Assembly: GCA_025363635.1 (NCBI GenBank)
Contig: JANYDL010000036.1
Span: 1-41,068, forward strand
DNA: 41,068 bases
DNA from: Actinomycetes bacterium
Lineage (GTDB): Bacteria; Actinomycetota; Actinomycetes; Nanopelagicales; Nanopelagicaceae
Direction of reading: 5' to 3'
Shown here: positions 22,977 through 31,430 of the stretch, piece by piece
Layout of the letters: each line of letters begins with the position of its first letter
Numbering within the stretch: position 1 is the first letter of the stretch
Notes under the pieces: model-generated
What the model was told of the DNA's origin: nothing
The model's database searches: none
The model's input: the letters and a program-made list of their open reading frames with translations, nothing else
Program-made: the position numbers and the translations under genes

Positions 22977-23927
22977 ATGACAACCGAAAATGTTCCGAAA
23001 GATACTGTTCACCAAGTCGTCATAGTTGGTTCTGGTCCAGCAGGTTATACCGCCGCCATCTACGCCGCCCGTGCACAACTTTCACCGATACTCTATGAAG
23101 GCTCAGTGACTGCTGGCGGAGCATTGATGAACACGACTGAAGTTGAAAATTTCCCTGGTTTTACCGACGGCGTGATGGGTCCAGATCTTATGGACTCCAT
23201 GCGTCAACAGTCAGCCCGTTTTGGAACAACATTGGTGACTGACGATATTGTCCAAATGGATCTCTCAGGCACAATAAAAACTCTTAAAGATGGAGCTGGA
23301 AACACATTACGTGCCAAGTCTGTAGTCCTTGCAATGGGTTCCGCGTATCGCGAGATTGGTTTAGAAAATGAGAAACGGCTTTCTGGACGCGGTGTTTCAT
23401 GGTGTGCCACGTGCGATGGCTTCTTCTTTCGAGATCAAGTGATAGCTGTTGTCGGTGGCGGAGATTCTGCTGTCGAAGAAGCAACTTTTCTTACTCGTTT
23501 TGCCACCAAAGTTGTCATGATTCACCGTCGAGATACTTTACGCGCCTCTAAAATTATGGTTGATCGCGCCCTCTCCAATCCCAAAATTGAAATTTTGTGG
23601 AACCACGAAGTTGTTGATGTTCTAGGAGCGGAGAAAATGGAGGCACTAAGTCTTCGCAACACTTTGAACGGAGAAATTAAACGCCATCAATTCACAGGAC
23701 TTTTTGTTGCGATAGGTCATTCTCCACGAAGTGAATTGGTTGTAGGTCAGGTGGATCTAGATAGCGAAGGTTACGTACTCGTAAATGACCGGACGACCCA
23801 AACAAATATTGATGGCGTCTTTGCGTGCGGAGATCTCGTTGATCATCGATATCGACAGGCGATAACGGCTGCAGGATCAGGCTGTCAAGCCGCTTTGGAC
23901 GCAGAGAAATTCTTGGTGGGGCACTGA
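22977..23927 (+). CDS. trxB: Thioredoxin reductase
   Basis: NADPH-dependent flavoenzyme reducing thioredoxin. 316 residues. The N-terminal FAD fold is VVIVGSGPAGYTAAIYAARA; the redox-active CATC is at Cys143/Cys146; the NADPH fold is VIAVVGGGDSAVEEATFLTR; the closing FAD motif is IDGVFACGDLVDHRYRQAI. trxA follows 66 bp downstream, the usual actinobacterial pair. Confidence 0.96.
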   Translation: MTTENVPKDTVHQVVIVGSGPAGYTAAIYAARAQLSPILYEGSVTAGGALMNTTEVENFPGFTDGVMGPDLMDSMRQQSARFGTTLVTDDIVQMDLSGTIKTLKDGAGNTLRAKSVVLAMGSAYREIGLENEKRLSGRGVSWCATCDGFFFRDQVIAVVGGGDSAVEEATFLTRFATKVVMIHRRDTLRASKIMVDRALSNPKIEILWNHEVVDVLGAEKMEALSLRNTLNGEIKRHQFTGLFVAIGHSPRSELVVGQVDLDSEGYVLVNDRTTQTNIDGVFACGDLVDHRYRQAITAAGSGCQAALDAEKFLVGH

Positions 23928-23993
23928 ATCAGGTAAAAAGACTTATCGAGCTGTAAAGTAGGCAACTGAATCAAAAATGAAATGGAGTAAGAA

Positions 23994-24317
23994 ATGGGTG
24001 CATCACAAGCGGTCACAACCTCAACTTTTGATGAGGTTGTACTAAAGAGCAGCACTCCCGTGCTGGTGGATTTTTGGGCTGAATGGTGCGGACCTTGTCG
24101 CGCAGTTGCTCCGATTCTTGAAGAAATAGCGAATGAATATGGCGATAAAATAAAGATTGTAAAGTTGAATACTGATGAAGAGTCAGCAATTGCAATCAAG
24201 TATGGAATCAGCTCTATCCCAACTCTCAATGTTTTTGTTAACGGTCAAGTCGTCAAAACAATCGTTGGAGCAAAACCAAAACCTGCTCTCCTTAAGGACC
24301 TTGAGGCTTTTATTTAA
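23994..24317 (+). CDS. trxA: Thioredoxin
   Basis: Cytoplasmic disulfide reductase and partner of TrxB. 107 residues, standard fold length. The active site is FWAEWCGPC with Cys32 and Cys35; the cis-Pro loop is GISSIPTLNVFVNG. A GGAG lies 7 nt before the ATG, so unlike trxB it is Shine-Dalgarno led. cwlM starts 46 bp downstream. Confidence 0.96.
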   Translation: MGASQAVTTSTFDEVVLKSSTPVLVDFWAEWCGPCRAVAPILEEIANEYGDKIKIVKLNTDEESAIAIKYGISSIPTLNVFVNGQVVKTIVGAKPKPALLKDLEAFI

Positions 24318-24363
24318 GCCTTCTGCCCGTTGTCGTCGCGTTCCATAGCTTGGGGAAAAGAGA

Positions 24364-25509
24364 ATGGAAGAGGTCGAACTGACTCTTGGTGCGAGTGGTG
24401 ATCTGCCCGCCCATGTCATAAACATCTTGAGTCGTTTGTGTCTGCTTACTCGTCCTTCCGACATCAACCCAACAATCATTGACGAAGAAGTTGTGCTAGC
24501 AATTAGGGATTTCCAACAATCTCGCGGACTCTCTGTAAACGGAATTGTTAACTCGGTGACTTTACGTGCTCTTGAGGAGGCTCGTTGGAAATTAGGTGAT
24601 CGTTCTCTTTTCTTGCAAGTCTCTCCGCTTATGAGAGGCGACGATGTTGCAACCTTACAAGGCAGACTCACTGAGATGGGTTTTGATTGTGGACGCGTTG
24701 ACGGAGTTTATGGATTACGCACTGAGAACGCTGTTAGAGAATTTCAAAAATCTGTTGGTGTTTCAGTTGATGGAAGATGCGGTGCTGCAACTATCACAGC
24801 ACTCATGCGTCTCACTCGTACGGTTTCGGGAGGAGCCCCTGTTATTTTGCGAGAGAGCGCAGTACAAAAGAATCGCGGCCCCTCCTTGGCTAACAAGATA
24901 ATCGTTCTCGATCCCAGTTGCGGGGGTTCTGATCTTGGAATTACTGGGCGTGGCTGCACGGAATCGGAAATTGTTTACGATATCGCACAACGTCTAGAAG
25001 GAAGACTTTTGGCTTTAGGGGTAAGCGTGTTTCTTACACGTGGTTTGACTAATGCGCCTAGTGAAATGGAAAGAATTTCCTTTGCAAATGAAACAAAAGC
25101 AGATCTCATTCTCTCTTTTCACGCTGATACATACAGCAATGAGAAGGCACACGGTATTTCGACTTATTACTACGGCAGCGGCGCCCACGGCATACATTCG
25201 GTCGTAGGTGAAAGATTCGCCTCCTTAGTGCAAAGAGAGATTTGTGCTAGGACTGACCTACAGAATTGTCGGACTCACGCTAAGACATGGGATTTATTGC
25301 GGCTTACAAAATCTCCTACAGTTCGAATTGATGTTGGTTATTTGAGTAACCCGGGAGATGCCAGCAGGCTCACGAGGCCAGATTTTCGGGATGTTATTGC
25401 CGAAGCAGTCGTTATTGCGATCCAGCGCCTCTATTTATCGTCGCAGGATGATGCTAAAACAGGGACCTTAAAAATCGCTGACCTGCGCAAGGCTGGTCTT
25501 CGGGGGTAG
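24364..25509 (+). CDS. cwlM: CwlM-like cytoplasmic amidase homologue (probable pseudoenzyme)
   Basis: Peptidoglycan amidase_3 homologue, best identified as CwlM, which in mycobacteria is a cytoplasmic activator of MurA rather than a hydrolase. 381 residues with no signal peptide. Two peptidoglycan-binding_1-like repeats (about 5-75 and 85-150) precede the amidase_3 domain (about 178-365). The first zinc ligand motif, normally GHGG, is SCGG (Cys186 for His). Glu200 and His253 are kept, and the catalytic Glu before VGY is Asp323. The THAKTWDLLRLTKSPTV segment and the position after trxA and before parB match CwlM as I recall it. Loss of two active-site residues supports a regulatory role. Start is ATG with GGGGA about 8 nt upstream. 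Confidence 0.82.
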   Translation: MEEVELTLGASGDLPAHVINILSRLCLLTRPSDINPTIIDEEVVLAIRDFQQSRGLSVNGIVNSVTLRALEEARWKLGDRSLFLQVSPLMRGDDVATLQGRLTEMGFDCGRVDGVYGLRTENAVREFQKSVGVSVDGRCGAATITALMRLTRTVSGGAPVILRESAVQKNRGPSLANKIIVLDPSCGGSDLGITGRGCTESEIVYDIAQRLEGRLLALGVSVFLTRGLTNAPSEMERISFANETKADLILSFHADTYSNEKAHGISTYYYGSGAHGIHSVVGERFASLVQREICARTDLQNCRTHAKTWDLLRLTKSPTVRIDVGYLSNPGDASRLTRPDFRDVIAEAVVIAIQRLYLSSQDDAKTGTLKIADLRKAGLRG

Positions 25510-25553
25510 TAACTCGAATTCGGCACCGCGCATTGATGTGAAAGACTGCTCCA

Positions 25554-26822
25554 ATGCCATCAAATCTGACCCGCCACCAAACTGGAGATCCTCAATTTCT
25601 CGAGGAGCGGTTTGCTGCTCGGGCAGCTGGAATGCAACCTAGTGAAATTAGATCGCTCTTTGCCGTTGCCTCACGACCAGAGATTGTTTCCTTGGCTGGA
25701 GGAATGCCCAATTTATCTGCCTTACCGATGGAAATGATGGCAAGCGTTGTTCATAATCTCATCGTGACAAATGGCGCTGAAGCTCTGCAGTATGGGAGTG
25801 GACAAGGGCACCCAAAACTCCGAGAGCAAATTTGTGATGTGATGGCGCTAGAAGGCATACGTGCAAATCCAGATGACATTATTGTGACAACCGGATCTCA
25901 GCAAGCTTTAGATCTTATTTCTCGAATTTTTATCGACCCGGGTGATGTAGTCCTCGTAGAAGCCCCTTCATATGTGGGAGCGCTTGGAACCTTCCACCAA
26001 TATGAAGCACAGGTCGTACACGTCAGCATGGATCCCCAGGGGATTGTCCCCGAAGCGCTTCGACAAGCAATTCTTTCAGTGCGTGCGACTGGTAGAAAAA
26101 TAAAATTTCTCTACATTATTCCTAATTATCAGAACCCGACAGGTGTATTACTGCCGGCTGATCGAAGAACGGAAATTTTGGAAATTTGTCGCGATGAACA
26201 AATTTTTGTGGTTGAAGATAATCCATATGGACTGTTGGGTTTTGACAAACCTTCTCCTAATGCCATGCGTGCTGAAGATAGCGAAAATGTTATTTATCTT
26301 GGGTCTTTCTCGAAAACAATTGCATCTGGATTGCGTGTTGGTTGGGCTTTAGTTCCACCCTCACTTAAAGAAAAATTAGTGATTGCAAGCGAATCTTCAA
26401 TACTTTGTCCATCTAATTTTACACAATTAACAATCTCCAATTATTTAGCTGATCAACCCTGGCGTGATCAAATCTCTTCTTTTTGCGAGTTGTACAAGGT
26501 AAGGCGTGACGCAATGTTGGAATCGTTGGAACAATATTTTCCTGCCTCTGCAACCTGGACTAAACCAGGGGGAGGATTTTATGTTTGGGTAAATTTGCCT
26601 CCAGAAATTGATACAAAACTCATGATGCCAAAGGCTATTGTTGCAAAGGTGGCCTACGTGCCAGGAACGGCTTTTTATGCAGACGGATTTGGTACATGGG
26701 CAATGCGTTTGTCATACTGCCATCCAACCCCTGAAAGAATTCGTGATGGAGTGAAGGCTCTAGGGCAGGTCGTCAAACAAGAAATAGAACGGCGCAGTAG
26801 CGGTTTCCAACTGCAAGGCTAA
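25554..26822 (+). CDS. PLP-dependent aminotransferase (class I/II)
   Basis: Fold-type I aminotransferase of the group containing 2-aminoadipate aminotransferase (LysN-like) and MocR C-terminal domains. 422 residues. The active-site Lys is in LGSFSKTIASGLRVGW. Other family motifs are VTTGSQQALDLISR, PNYQNPTGVLL, EDNPYGLLGF and the C-terminal MRLSYCHPTPERI. There is no N-terminal GntR DNA-binding domain, so it is an enzyme and not a MocR regulator. Substrate is unassigned. An in-frame TGA just upstream restricts the start to this ATG; no clear Shine-Dalgarno. It converges on parB, with two bases between the stop codons and no terminator in between. Confidence 0.88.
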   Translation: MPSNLTRHQTGDPQFLEERFAARAAGMQPSEIRSLFAVASRPEIVSLAGGMPNLSALPMEMMASVVHNLIVTNGAEALQYGSGQGHPKLREQICDVMALEGIRANPDDIIVTTGSQQALDLISRIFIDPGDVVLVEAPSYVGALGTFHQYEAQVVHVSMDPQGIVPEALRQAILSVRATGRKIKFLYIIPNYQNPTGVLLPADRRTEILEICRDEQIFVVEDNPYGLLGFDKPSPNAMRAEDSENVIYLGSFSKTIASGLRVGWALVPPSLKEKLVIASESSILCPSNFTQLTISNYLADQPWRDQISSFCELYKVRRDAMLESLEQYFPASATWTKPGGGFYVWVNLPPEIDTKLMMPKAIVAKVAYVPGTAFYADGFGTWAMRLSYCHPTPERIRDGVKALGQVVKQEIERRSSGFQLQG

Positions 26823-26824
26823 AA

Positions 26825-27682
26825 CTATTTCTCAAGAATTTTCACAATTCTTTGAAGATCCTCCACACCAGAAAATTCAATCACGATTCTTCCTATGCTC
26901 TTTCCATTATGAACGCTAACTCGAGTGTCAAAAAATTCTGACAAATGTTCTGACATTTCCAAGAATTTGCTAGCTGGGCTTTCGTTTTTTCGCTTCCTTG
27001 GCTTGCTGAAAGTCCCGATCGAAACAATCTCCTCAACAGAGCGAACACTTAAGCCCTCAGAGGCTATCCTGTTTGCAATTTTTTCAATCTCTGCATCATT
27101 AGGTAACCCTAAAAGTGCTCGTGCATGACCAGCCGAAATTACTCCGGAAGCAACTTTACGTTGAACGCTCGTGGGCAGTTGTAAGAGTCTGATGGTGTTT
27201 GTTAGATGCGAACGGGATTTACCAATCTTGGTTGCCAACACTTCGTGCGTGCAATGGAAATCATTAAGAAGTTGTGAGTAAGCGGCTCCTTCTTCTAGAG
27301 GATTCAATTGGCTACGGTGTATATTTTCTATCAGTGCTTCTCGGAGTAATTCATCATTAGATGTTTGCCTAATTATCACTGGAATTTTCAATAGACCAGC
27401 CGCTTTAGCCGCTCGGTAACGTCGCTCTCCCATTATTAATTCGTATCGTCCCAAAGAAATCTCCCTGACAACAGGAGGTTGTAAGAGCCCGACTTCCTTG
27501 ATGGACTCAGTTAATTCTTTCAGCGCTTCTTCGTCAAAAAATGTTCGTGGTTGTCTTGGGTTGGGAGAAATTGAGTCGATTGAAATTTCATTTTGTTGAG
27601 CGACTTCAACGCCTTGGATAGAAAGCGAAGTTGGAATAAGTGCATCCAAATTTGTTCCAAGACCGCCACGTTTTACGCTCAC
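26825..27682 (-). CDS. parB: Chromosome partitioning protein ParB
   Basis: CTP-dependent DNA clamp that loads at parS and organises origin segregation. 285 residues. The N-terminal CTPase domain has NPRQPRTFFDEE, ELIMGERRYRAAK and ENIHRSQLNPLEE. A helix-turn-helix region follows (THEVLATKIGKSRSHLTNTIRLLQLP), then the GHARALLGL motif and a C-terminal dimerisation domain. The GTG overlaps the parA stop by 4 bp. Two parS-like sites lie upstream in parA and rsmG. Confidence 0.95.
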   Translation of the reverse strand: MSVKRGGLGTNLDALIPTSLSIQGVEVAQQNEISIDSISPNPRQPRTFFDEEALKELTESIKEVGLLQPPVVREISLGRYELIMGERRYRAAKAAGLLKIPVIIRQTSNDELLREALIENIHRSQLNPLEEGAAYSQLLNDFHCTHEVLATKIGKSRSHLTNTIRLLQLPTSVQRKVASGVISAGHARALLGLPNDAEIEKIANRIASEGLSVRSVEEIVSIGTFSKPRKRKNESPASKFLEMSEHLSEFFDTRVSVHNGKSIGRIVIEFSGVEDLQRIVKILEK

Positions 27683-28614
27683 GCGGTTTCTCCCTTCTTG
27701 TAATTAATACTTACTACATTTGAATCAAAAGCTTTCCCTCGCTCTGAAATTTCCCGAGCAATTTGCATATATGCCACAGCTCCAGGAGAAACAGGGTCAT
27801 AGGTCATCACTGTTTGTCCGTAAGAAGGAGCTTCGGAAATTCGTACAGCTCTTGGGATTGGAATATCAATTAACTCAGAAGGAAAATGTGAACGAACGCT
27901 AGCTGCGACATCATTTGCTAAACGAGTTCTTCCATCAAACATCGTTAGGACAATCGTTGTGAGTTTAAGATCTGCATTGAGGCGTTTTTTAACAATTGAA
28001 TACGTTTCTAATAACTGAGTGAGCCCTTCGAGTGCGTAGTACTCACATTGAATTGGAATTAATAATTCTTGAGCAGCCGCAAGAGCGTTGACTGTTAGTA
28101 AGCCAAGACTCGGTGGGCAATCGATGAGAATATAATCAAAACCCTCACCTTGACTCTCTCGAATTTCCACCAACTCATTGATTGCTTCTTTGAGTCGTAG
28201 TTCTCTTGCGACCATCCCAACCAAATTAATTTCTGCTTGTGCTAGAGCGGTATTCGAAGAGATGCATTCAAGGTGGGGAAATCCCGTAACTTTTTGTACG
28301 ACAGAGGCTACTGAGGCGGTTCCCATCAACACTTCATAAATCCCGCTATTGCTCTGATGTTCAACTCCTAGCGCGGTACTCGCATTGCCTTGGGGGTCCA
28401 GGTCTATGACGAGAGTTCTCAAGCCCCCCATAGCAAGGGCGGCGGCAATATTAACTGTCGTCGTGGTCTTCCCGACTCCACCCTTTTGATTTGATACTGA
28501 AAAAATACGTAGGGAACGGGGTTTCGCCATCGCCTCTTTTAGGCGCCTTACACCAATTACTTGACGACCCACGATCGGGGGTGTTTCACGTGAATCGTCC
28601 ATGGAGTTATTCAA
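27679..28614 (-). CDS. parA: Chromosome partitioning ATPase ParA
   Basis: Deviant Walker-type ATPase that moves ParB-parS complexes. 311 residues from TTG. The deviant Walker A is SNQKGGVGKTTTTVN (about residues 42-56), Walker A' is LVIDLDPQGNAST, and Walker B is DYILIDCPPSLGLLT. The TTG at 28614 overlaps the rsmG stop (TTGA) and has AAAGG 4 nt before it; ATG at 28602 (MDDSRE) is the alternative start. A near-consensus parS site is embedded in the first codons. Confidence 0.95.
   Translation of the reverse strand: MNNSMDDSRETPPIVGRQVIGVRRLKEAMAKPRSLRIFSVSNQKGGVGKTTTTVNIAAALAMGGLRTLVIDLDPQGNASTALGVEHQSNSGIYEVLMGTASVASVVQKVTGFPHLECISSNTALAQAEINLVGMVARELRLKEAINELVEIRESQGEGFDYILIDCPPSLGLLTVNALAAAQELLIPIQCEYYALEGLTQLLETYSIVKKRLNADLKLTTIVLTMFDGRTRLANDVAASVRSHFPSELIDIPIPRAVRISEAPSYGQTVMTYDPVSPGAVAYMQIAREISERGKAFDSNVVSINYKKGETA
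28582..28597. other. parS-like site (in parA 5' end)
   Basis: TGTTTCACGTGAATCG, matching the consensus TGTTTCACGTGAAACA at 13 of 16 positions; one half-site is perfect. It lies within the parA N-terminal coding region. ParB would bind and spread from here. Confidence 0.65.
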
Positions 28615-29198
28615 GCACCCTTTTGAAGCGAGATGACGCGACCTAACTCGAGCCCATCGAGTTCAATTTCATGGAAGTGCGCCCCAGGGAAGGTGGATGC
28701 CTCTTCTAGCGCCGATTGACCTTTGATCGCTAGTAGAAAGCCGCCTTTATCGAGAAGATGCCAACTCATTTTTTGTAACTTCTCGAGTGGAGCGACGGCT
28801 CGCGCAGTCACCACCTGTGCTCGAATTTTAAAATCTTGCGCCCGTCCGCGGAGAATTGTGATGGGAAGTCCTTGGCAGGCTTCAAGAAGGAAATCGACTC
28901 TCCTTTGCAGGGGCTCGATGAGAGTGACTGAAATATCTGGACGAGCCAGCGCTAAGGGTATGCCTGGAAGACCTGCCCCGGAGCCGATATCAATCACACC
29001 TGCACTCGGAGGGATCAAGGTTGATACCGGAAGGGAGTTAAAGATGTGCCTCTCCCAAATGCGCTCACCCTCACGTGGACCAATTAAACCCCGAAGCACT
29101 CCTTGGTCAACAAGAAAGTCAGCATAAGTGCGAATTTCATGCTCGCGTTCAGGAAAATAGCGGGAAATTAAGGTTTCACGTGAAACCAGCCCCTCCAT
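28611..29198 (-). CDS. rsmG: 16S rRNA (guanine-N7) methyltransferase RsmG
   Basis: SAM-dependent methyltransferase (GidB) modifying G527 of 16S rRNA. 195 residues. The SAM fold is VIDIGSGAGLPGIPLALARP, followed by VTLIEPLQRRVDFL and the late motif VVTARAVAPLEKL. The start ATG follows directly on the jag stop (TAAATG). Residues 5-9 (VSRET) are the in-frame translation of the embedded parS palindrome. Overlaps parA by 4 bp. Confidence 0.95.
   Translation of the reverse strand: MEGLVSRETLISRYFPEREHEIRTYADFLVDQGVLRGLIGPREGERIWERHIFNSLPVSTLIPPSAGVIDIGSGAGLPGIPLALARPDISVTLIEPLQRRVDFLLEACQGLPITILRGRAQDFKIRAQVVTARAVAPLEKLQKMSWHLLDKGGFLLAIKGQSALEEASTFPGAHFHEIELDGLELGRVISLQKGA
29172..29187. other. parS site (in rsmG 5' end)
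   Basis: Perfect 16-bp palindrome GGTTTCACGTGAAACC containing the invariant GTTTCACGTGAAAC core of bacterial parS. It lies about 2.5 kb from dnaA, in the range expected for origin-proximal parS. It is read as VSRET in RsmG, so the site and protein co-constrain each other. Confidence 0.88.
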
Positions 29199-29720
29199 TT
29201 AGGCAGGAAAAATAATGACGCAGCGGTCTGGGTCTTCACCCTCAGATTCACTCGTTAAACCTAGCTCTTGAATGGTGTCGTGAATGATCTTTCGTTCAAA
29301 GGCATTCATAGGCGCAAGTTTGATGGAGCTCTTGCTCTCTTTTGCTTCCTCTGCGCTGCTTTGAGCCAATTTCCGCAACTCCGCTTTACGGCCGGCGCGG
29401 TACCCATCAATATCGAGCATTAATCTGCTCCGGTCACCTGTTGAGGTTTGAACAGCAAGACGGGTTAACTCTTGTATGGCCTCCAAGACCTCACCGTCGT
29501 TGCCTACCAAGTGTTGTAACTTTCCACCGACGATTGCAAGTGAGGCCCGGTCATTTTCAACATCTATATCGATATCGCCATCGAGATCGGTGATATCGAG
29601 AAGGCCTTCGAGGTAATCTGCGGCAATATCGCCCTCTTCCTCCAATTTTGCTATGAGGGAGGTCTCTTTCTCTGATTTTTCAGGCTTGATCGCCTCGTCC
29701 ATCGTGTCGCTCTTACTCAT
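29199..29720 (-). CDS. jag: Jag/KhpB-type RNA-binding protein (KH + R3H)
   Basis: RNA-binding protein encoded after yidC in most Actinobacteria and Firmicutes. 173 residues: an acidic N-terminus (about 1-45), a KH domain (about 50-120, with GKLQHLVGNDGEVLEAIQEL containing the GxxG-like loop as GNDG) and a C-terminal R3H domain (about 125-170) with APMNAFERKIIHDTIQEL. GGAG lies 8 nt before the ATG. The final codons abut rsmG. Confidence 0.92.
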   Translation of the reverse strand: MSKSDTMDEAIKPEKSEKETSLIAKLEEEGDIAADYLEGLLDITDLDGDIDIDVENDRASLAIVGGKLQHLVGNDGEVLEAIQELTRLAVQTSTGDRSRLMLDIDGYRAGRKAELRKLAQSSAEEAKESKSSIKLAPMNAFERKIIHDTIQELGLTSESEGEDPDRCVIIFPA

Positions 29721-29785
29721 AATCCGCTCCTTGTACCCATTTGTCGGGTTTAGTATAAATAATCCTTTTTAGGCTATTTAGAAAG

Positions 29786-30700
29786 CTACTTCTTTTTTGG
29801 TTTCTTCTTCTTTGTGGGTTGTTGACGTTGACCTTTAATTTCGGTTTCAGCCGGCGTTTCAATCACAGTGGTTTCTTCAGATAAGGAGGTCCCGTTCTTT
29901 TTCGCTCGTTTTTCCTGAAGCTCTAGATAGGCGGGAGAGCCCGGGGTCGGGTTTCGTTTGATGACATAGAACTGCTGTCCCCACGTCCAGAGGTTCGTCG
30001 TCGACCAGTAGATCAAAACACCAATAGGGAAGTTCACTCCAGAGACTGCAAAAATTAATGGGAATGCATACAACATAATCTTCTGTTGTTGCAACATCAT
30101 ATTGTTGCTTGAATCCATTTTCGGCATACCTTTAACCATCAACTGACGTTGAGTTGTAAATGTAGTAATGGACATAAACGCAATTAACAAAATTGTGACA
30201 AGTTTAACCGAGCCATCGGGTGATCCGAGAAAAGTTGCTGAAATTCTTGCCCCGAAAATCGTTGCGTGAGCAGCATTATTTACATCCGCTTGTGTAAGAA
30301 CTCCGTGTGCAACAGGGGGGTTCTTTCCAATTCCATTGAGTACAGTGAAGAGTGCGAAGAAAATAGGCGCTTGCGCAAGTATAGGAAAACAGGAAGCAAG
30401 AGGATTTGTTTTGTGCTCTTTATAAAGCTTCATCATCTCTTCTGATTGCTTTTGTCGATCGTCTTTATGTTTAGTTTGAATGGCTTTGAGATGAGGTTGA
30501 AGGGCCGTGAGGGCTCTTTGACTCTTAATTTGTTTCACGAACAGTGGGATGAGGAGAATTCGAATAAGGATTACTAAACCGATGATAGAGAGCGCCCAAG
30601 AAATTCCGCTATCCGCTGAAAAAATGGGTGATACTGCTTTGTGTATAGTGATAATCACCCAAGAAACAGCGATATATAAGGGTTTTAGAATAGTGCTCAT
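29786..30700 (-). CDS. yidC: Membrane protein insertase YidC
   Basis: Oxa1-family insertase that places proteins in the membrane with or without SecYEG. 304 residues, the short Gram-positive type without the large periplasmic domain. Five membrane segments are visible (about 5-25, 35-55, 105-125, 165-185, 215-235). The conserved groove Arg lies in IRILLIPLFVKQIKSQRA, and the C-terminal tail is Lys-rich (QPTKKKKPKKK), as in ribosome-docking YidC forms. The ATG overlaps the yidD stop (ATGA). jag starts 65 bp downstream. Confidence 0.95.
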   Translation of the reverse strand: MSTILKPLYIAVSWVIITIHKAVSPIFSADSGISWALSIIGLVILIRILLIPLFVKQIKSQRALTALQPHLKAIQTKHKDDRQKQSEEMMKLYKEHKTNPLASCFPILAQAPIFFALFTVLNGIGKNPPVAHGVLTQADVNNAAHATIFGARISATFLGSPDGSVKLVTILLIAFMSITTFTTQRQLMVKGMPKMDSSNNMMLQQQKIMLYAFPLIFAVSGVNFPIGVLIYWSTTNLWTWGQQFYVIKRNPTPGSPAYLELQEKRAKKNGTSLSEETTVIETPAETEIKGQRQQPTKKKKPKKK

Positions 30701-30942
30701 TGAATTACGCCCTCACTAACTAGTGAACTGTCTTTTGGCTTTACATAGTCAACCCCACCGTATGACCAAGGGTTACAGCGAAGTAAACGCCATCCTGCCA
30801 TCGCTACACCTTTCAAGCCATACGTTGTGATCGCTAAAAGTGCATATGACGAGCAAGATGGGTAATACTTACAACGAGCAGGGAACATCGGAGAAATCCA
30901 TTTTTGGTACACCTTTATCGGCGCAGTGATCAGCGCTTTCAC
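30697..30942 (-). CDS. yidD: Membrane protein insertion efficiency factor YidD
   Basis: Small membrane-associated protein assisting YidC. 81 residues with the family core YQKWISPMFPARCKYYPSCSSYA, whose Cys residues are conserved, followed by GWRLLRCNPWSYGGVDYV. The GTG overlaps the rnpA stop by 4 bp and the end overlaps yidC by 4 bp, so rnpA-yidD-yidC form a tightly coupled set. Confidence 0.94.
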   Translation of the reverse strand: MKALITAPIKVYQKWISPMFPARCKYYPSCSSYALLAITTYGLKGVAMAGWRLLRCNPWSYGGVDYVKPKDSSLVSEGVIQ

Positions 30943-31283
30943 TTAGCGGCCTTGGATTTACTTATAAGGATCGGAATTATCTCTGATAGTTCTGCTTGGA
31001 GGTCATTTCTCTGTTTCAAAGAGAGTGCTCGAACGACCAATAATGCACCATCAGGTAGATCCGCGAGGTGTTCGCGTAGACCGGCTCGCAACCTGCGCGC
31101 GATTGAATGCCGGACCACTGACCCTCCAACATTTTTGCTAATAATTAATCCAGTACGTGCAGGGGAATCTTCTCCCGTGAGATACAAATAAGTCACCAAA
31201 GATGATGATGTAAACCTAAAACCGCTTTTAGTTGTACGAGCAAAATCATTAGGCGAGGTTAGGCGTGCGCTTCGTGGTAGCAC
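30939..31283 (-). CDS. rnpA: Ribonuclease P protein component
   Basis: Protein subunit of RNase P, which matures tRNA 5' ends. 114 residues starting LPRSARLTSPNDFARTTKSG, with the Arg-rich signature NVGGSVVRHSIARRLRAGLRE near residues 50-70 matching the RNR motif region. The GTG has no Shine-Dalgarno; TAGCCT ends 6 nt upstream and includes the rpmH stop codon, a leaderless signature. Confidence 0.94.
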   Translation of the reverse strand: MLPRSARLTSPNDFARTTKSGFRFTSSSLVTYLYLTGEDSPARTGLIISKNVGGSVVRHSIARRLRAGLREHLADLPDGALLVVRALSLKQRNDLQAELSEIIPILISKSKAAK

Positions 31284-31289
31284 GAGAGG

Positions 31290-31295
31290 AGGCTA
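31290..31295 (-). promoter_or_regulatory. -10 element (TAGCCT) for leaderless rnpA
   Basis: Minus-strand TAGCCT, 6 nt, then GTG at 31283. Its TAG is the rpmH stop codon. The same hexamer and spacing occur before the PBP gene. Confidence 0.4.
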
Positions 31296-31430
31296 CGCTG
31301 AGATTCGAACGCGACCCTTAGCACGACGGGCAGAAAGAACGGCTCGGCCGGCGCGTGTCGCCATGCGGGCGCGGAAGCCATGCTTCTTCGCTCGCCGACG
31401 TACATTCGGCTGGAAGGTGCGTTTGGTCAT
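31293..31430 (-). CDS. rpmH: 50S ribosomal protein L34
   Basis: Small basic large-subunit protein, 45 residues: [20 protein letters not shown] then [19 protein letters not shown], the full family signature. The frame is open 22 codons further upstream, but AAGGAG about 7 nt before the ATG at 31430 fixes the start. It heads the rpmH-rnpA-yidD-yidC-jag block, divergent from dnaA across 294 bp. Confidence 0.97.
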   Translation of the reverse strand: MTKRTFQPNVRRRAKKHGFRARMATRAGRAVLSARRAKGRVRISA

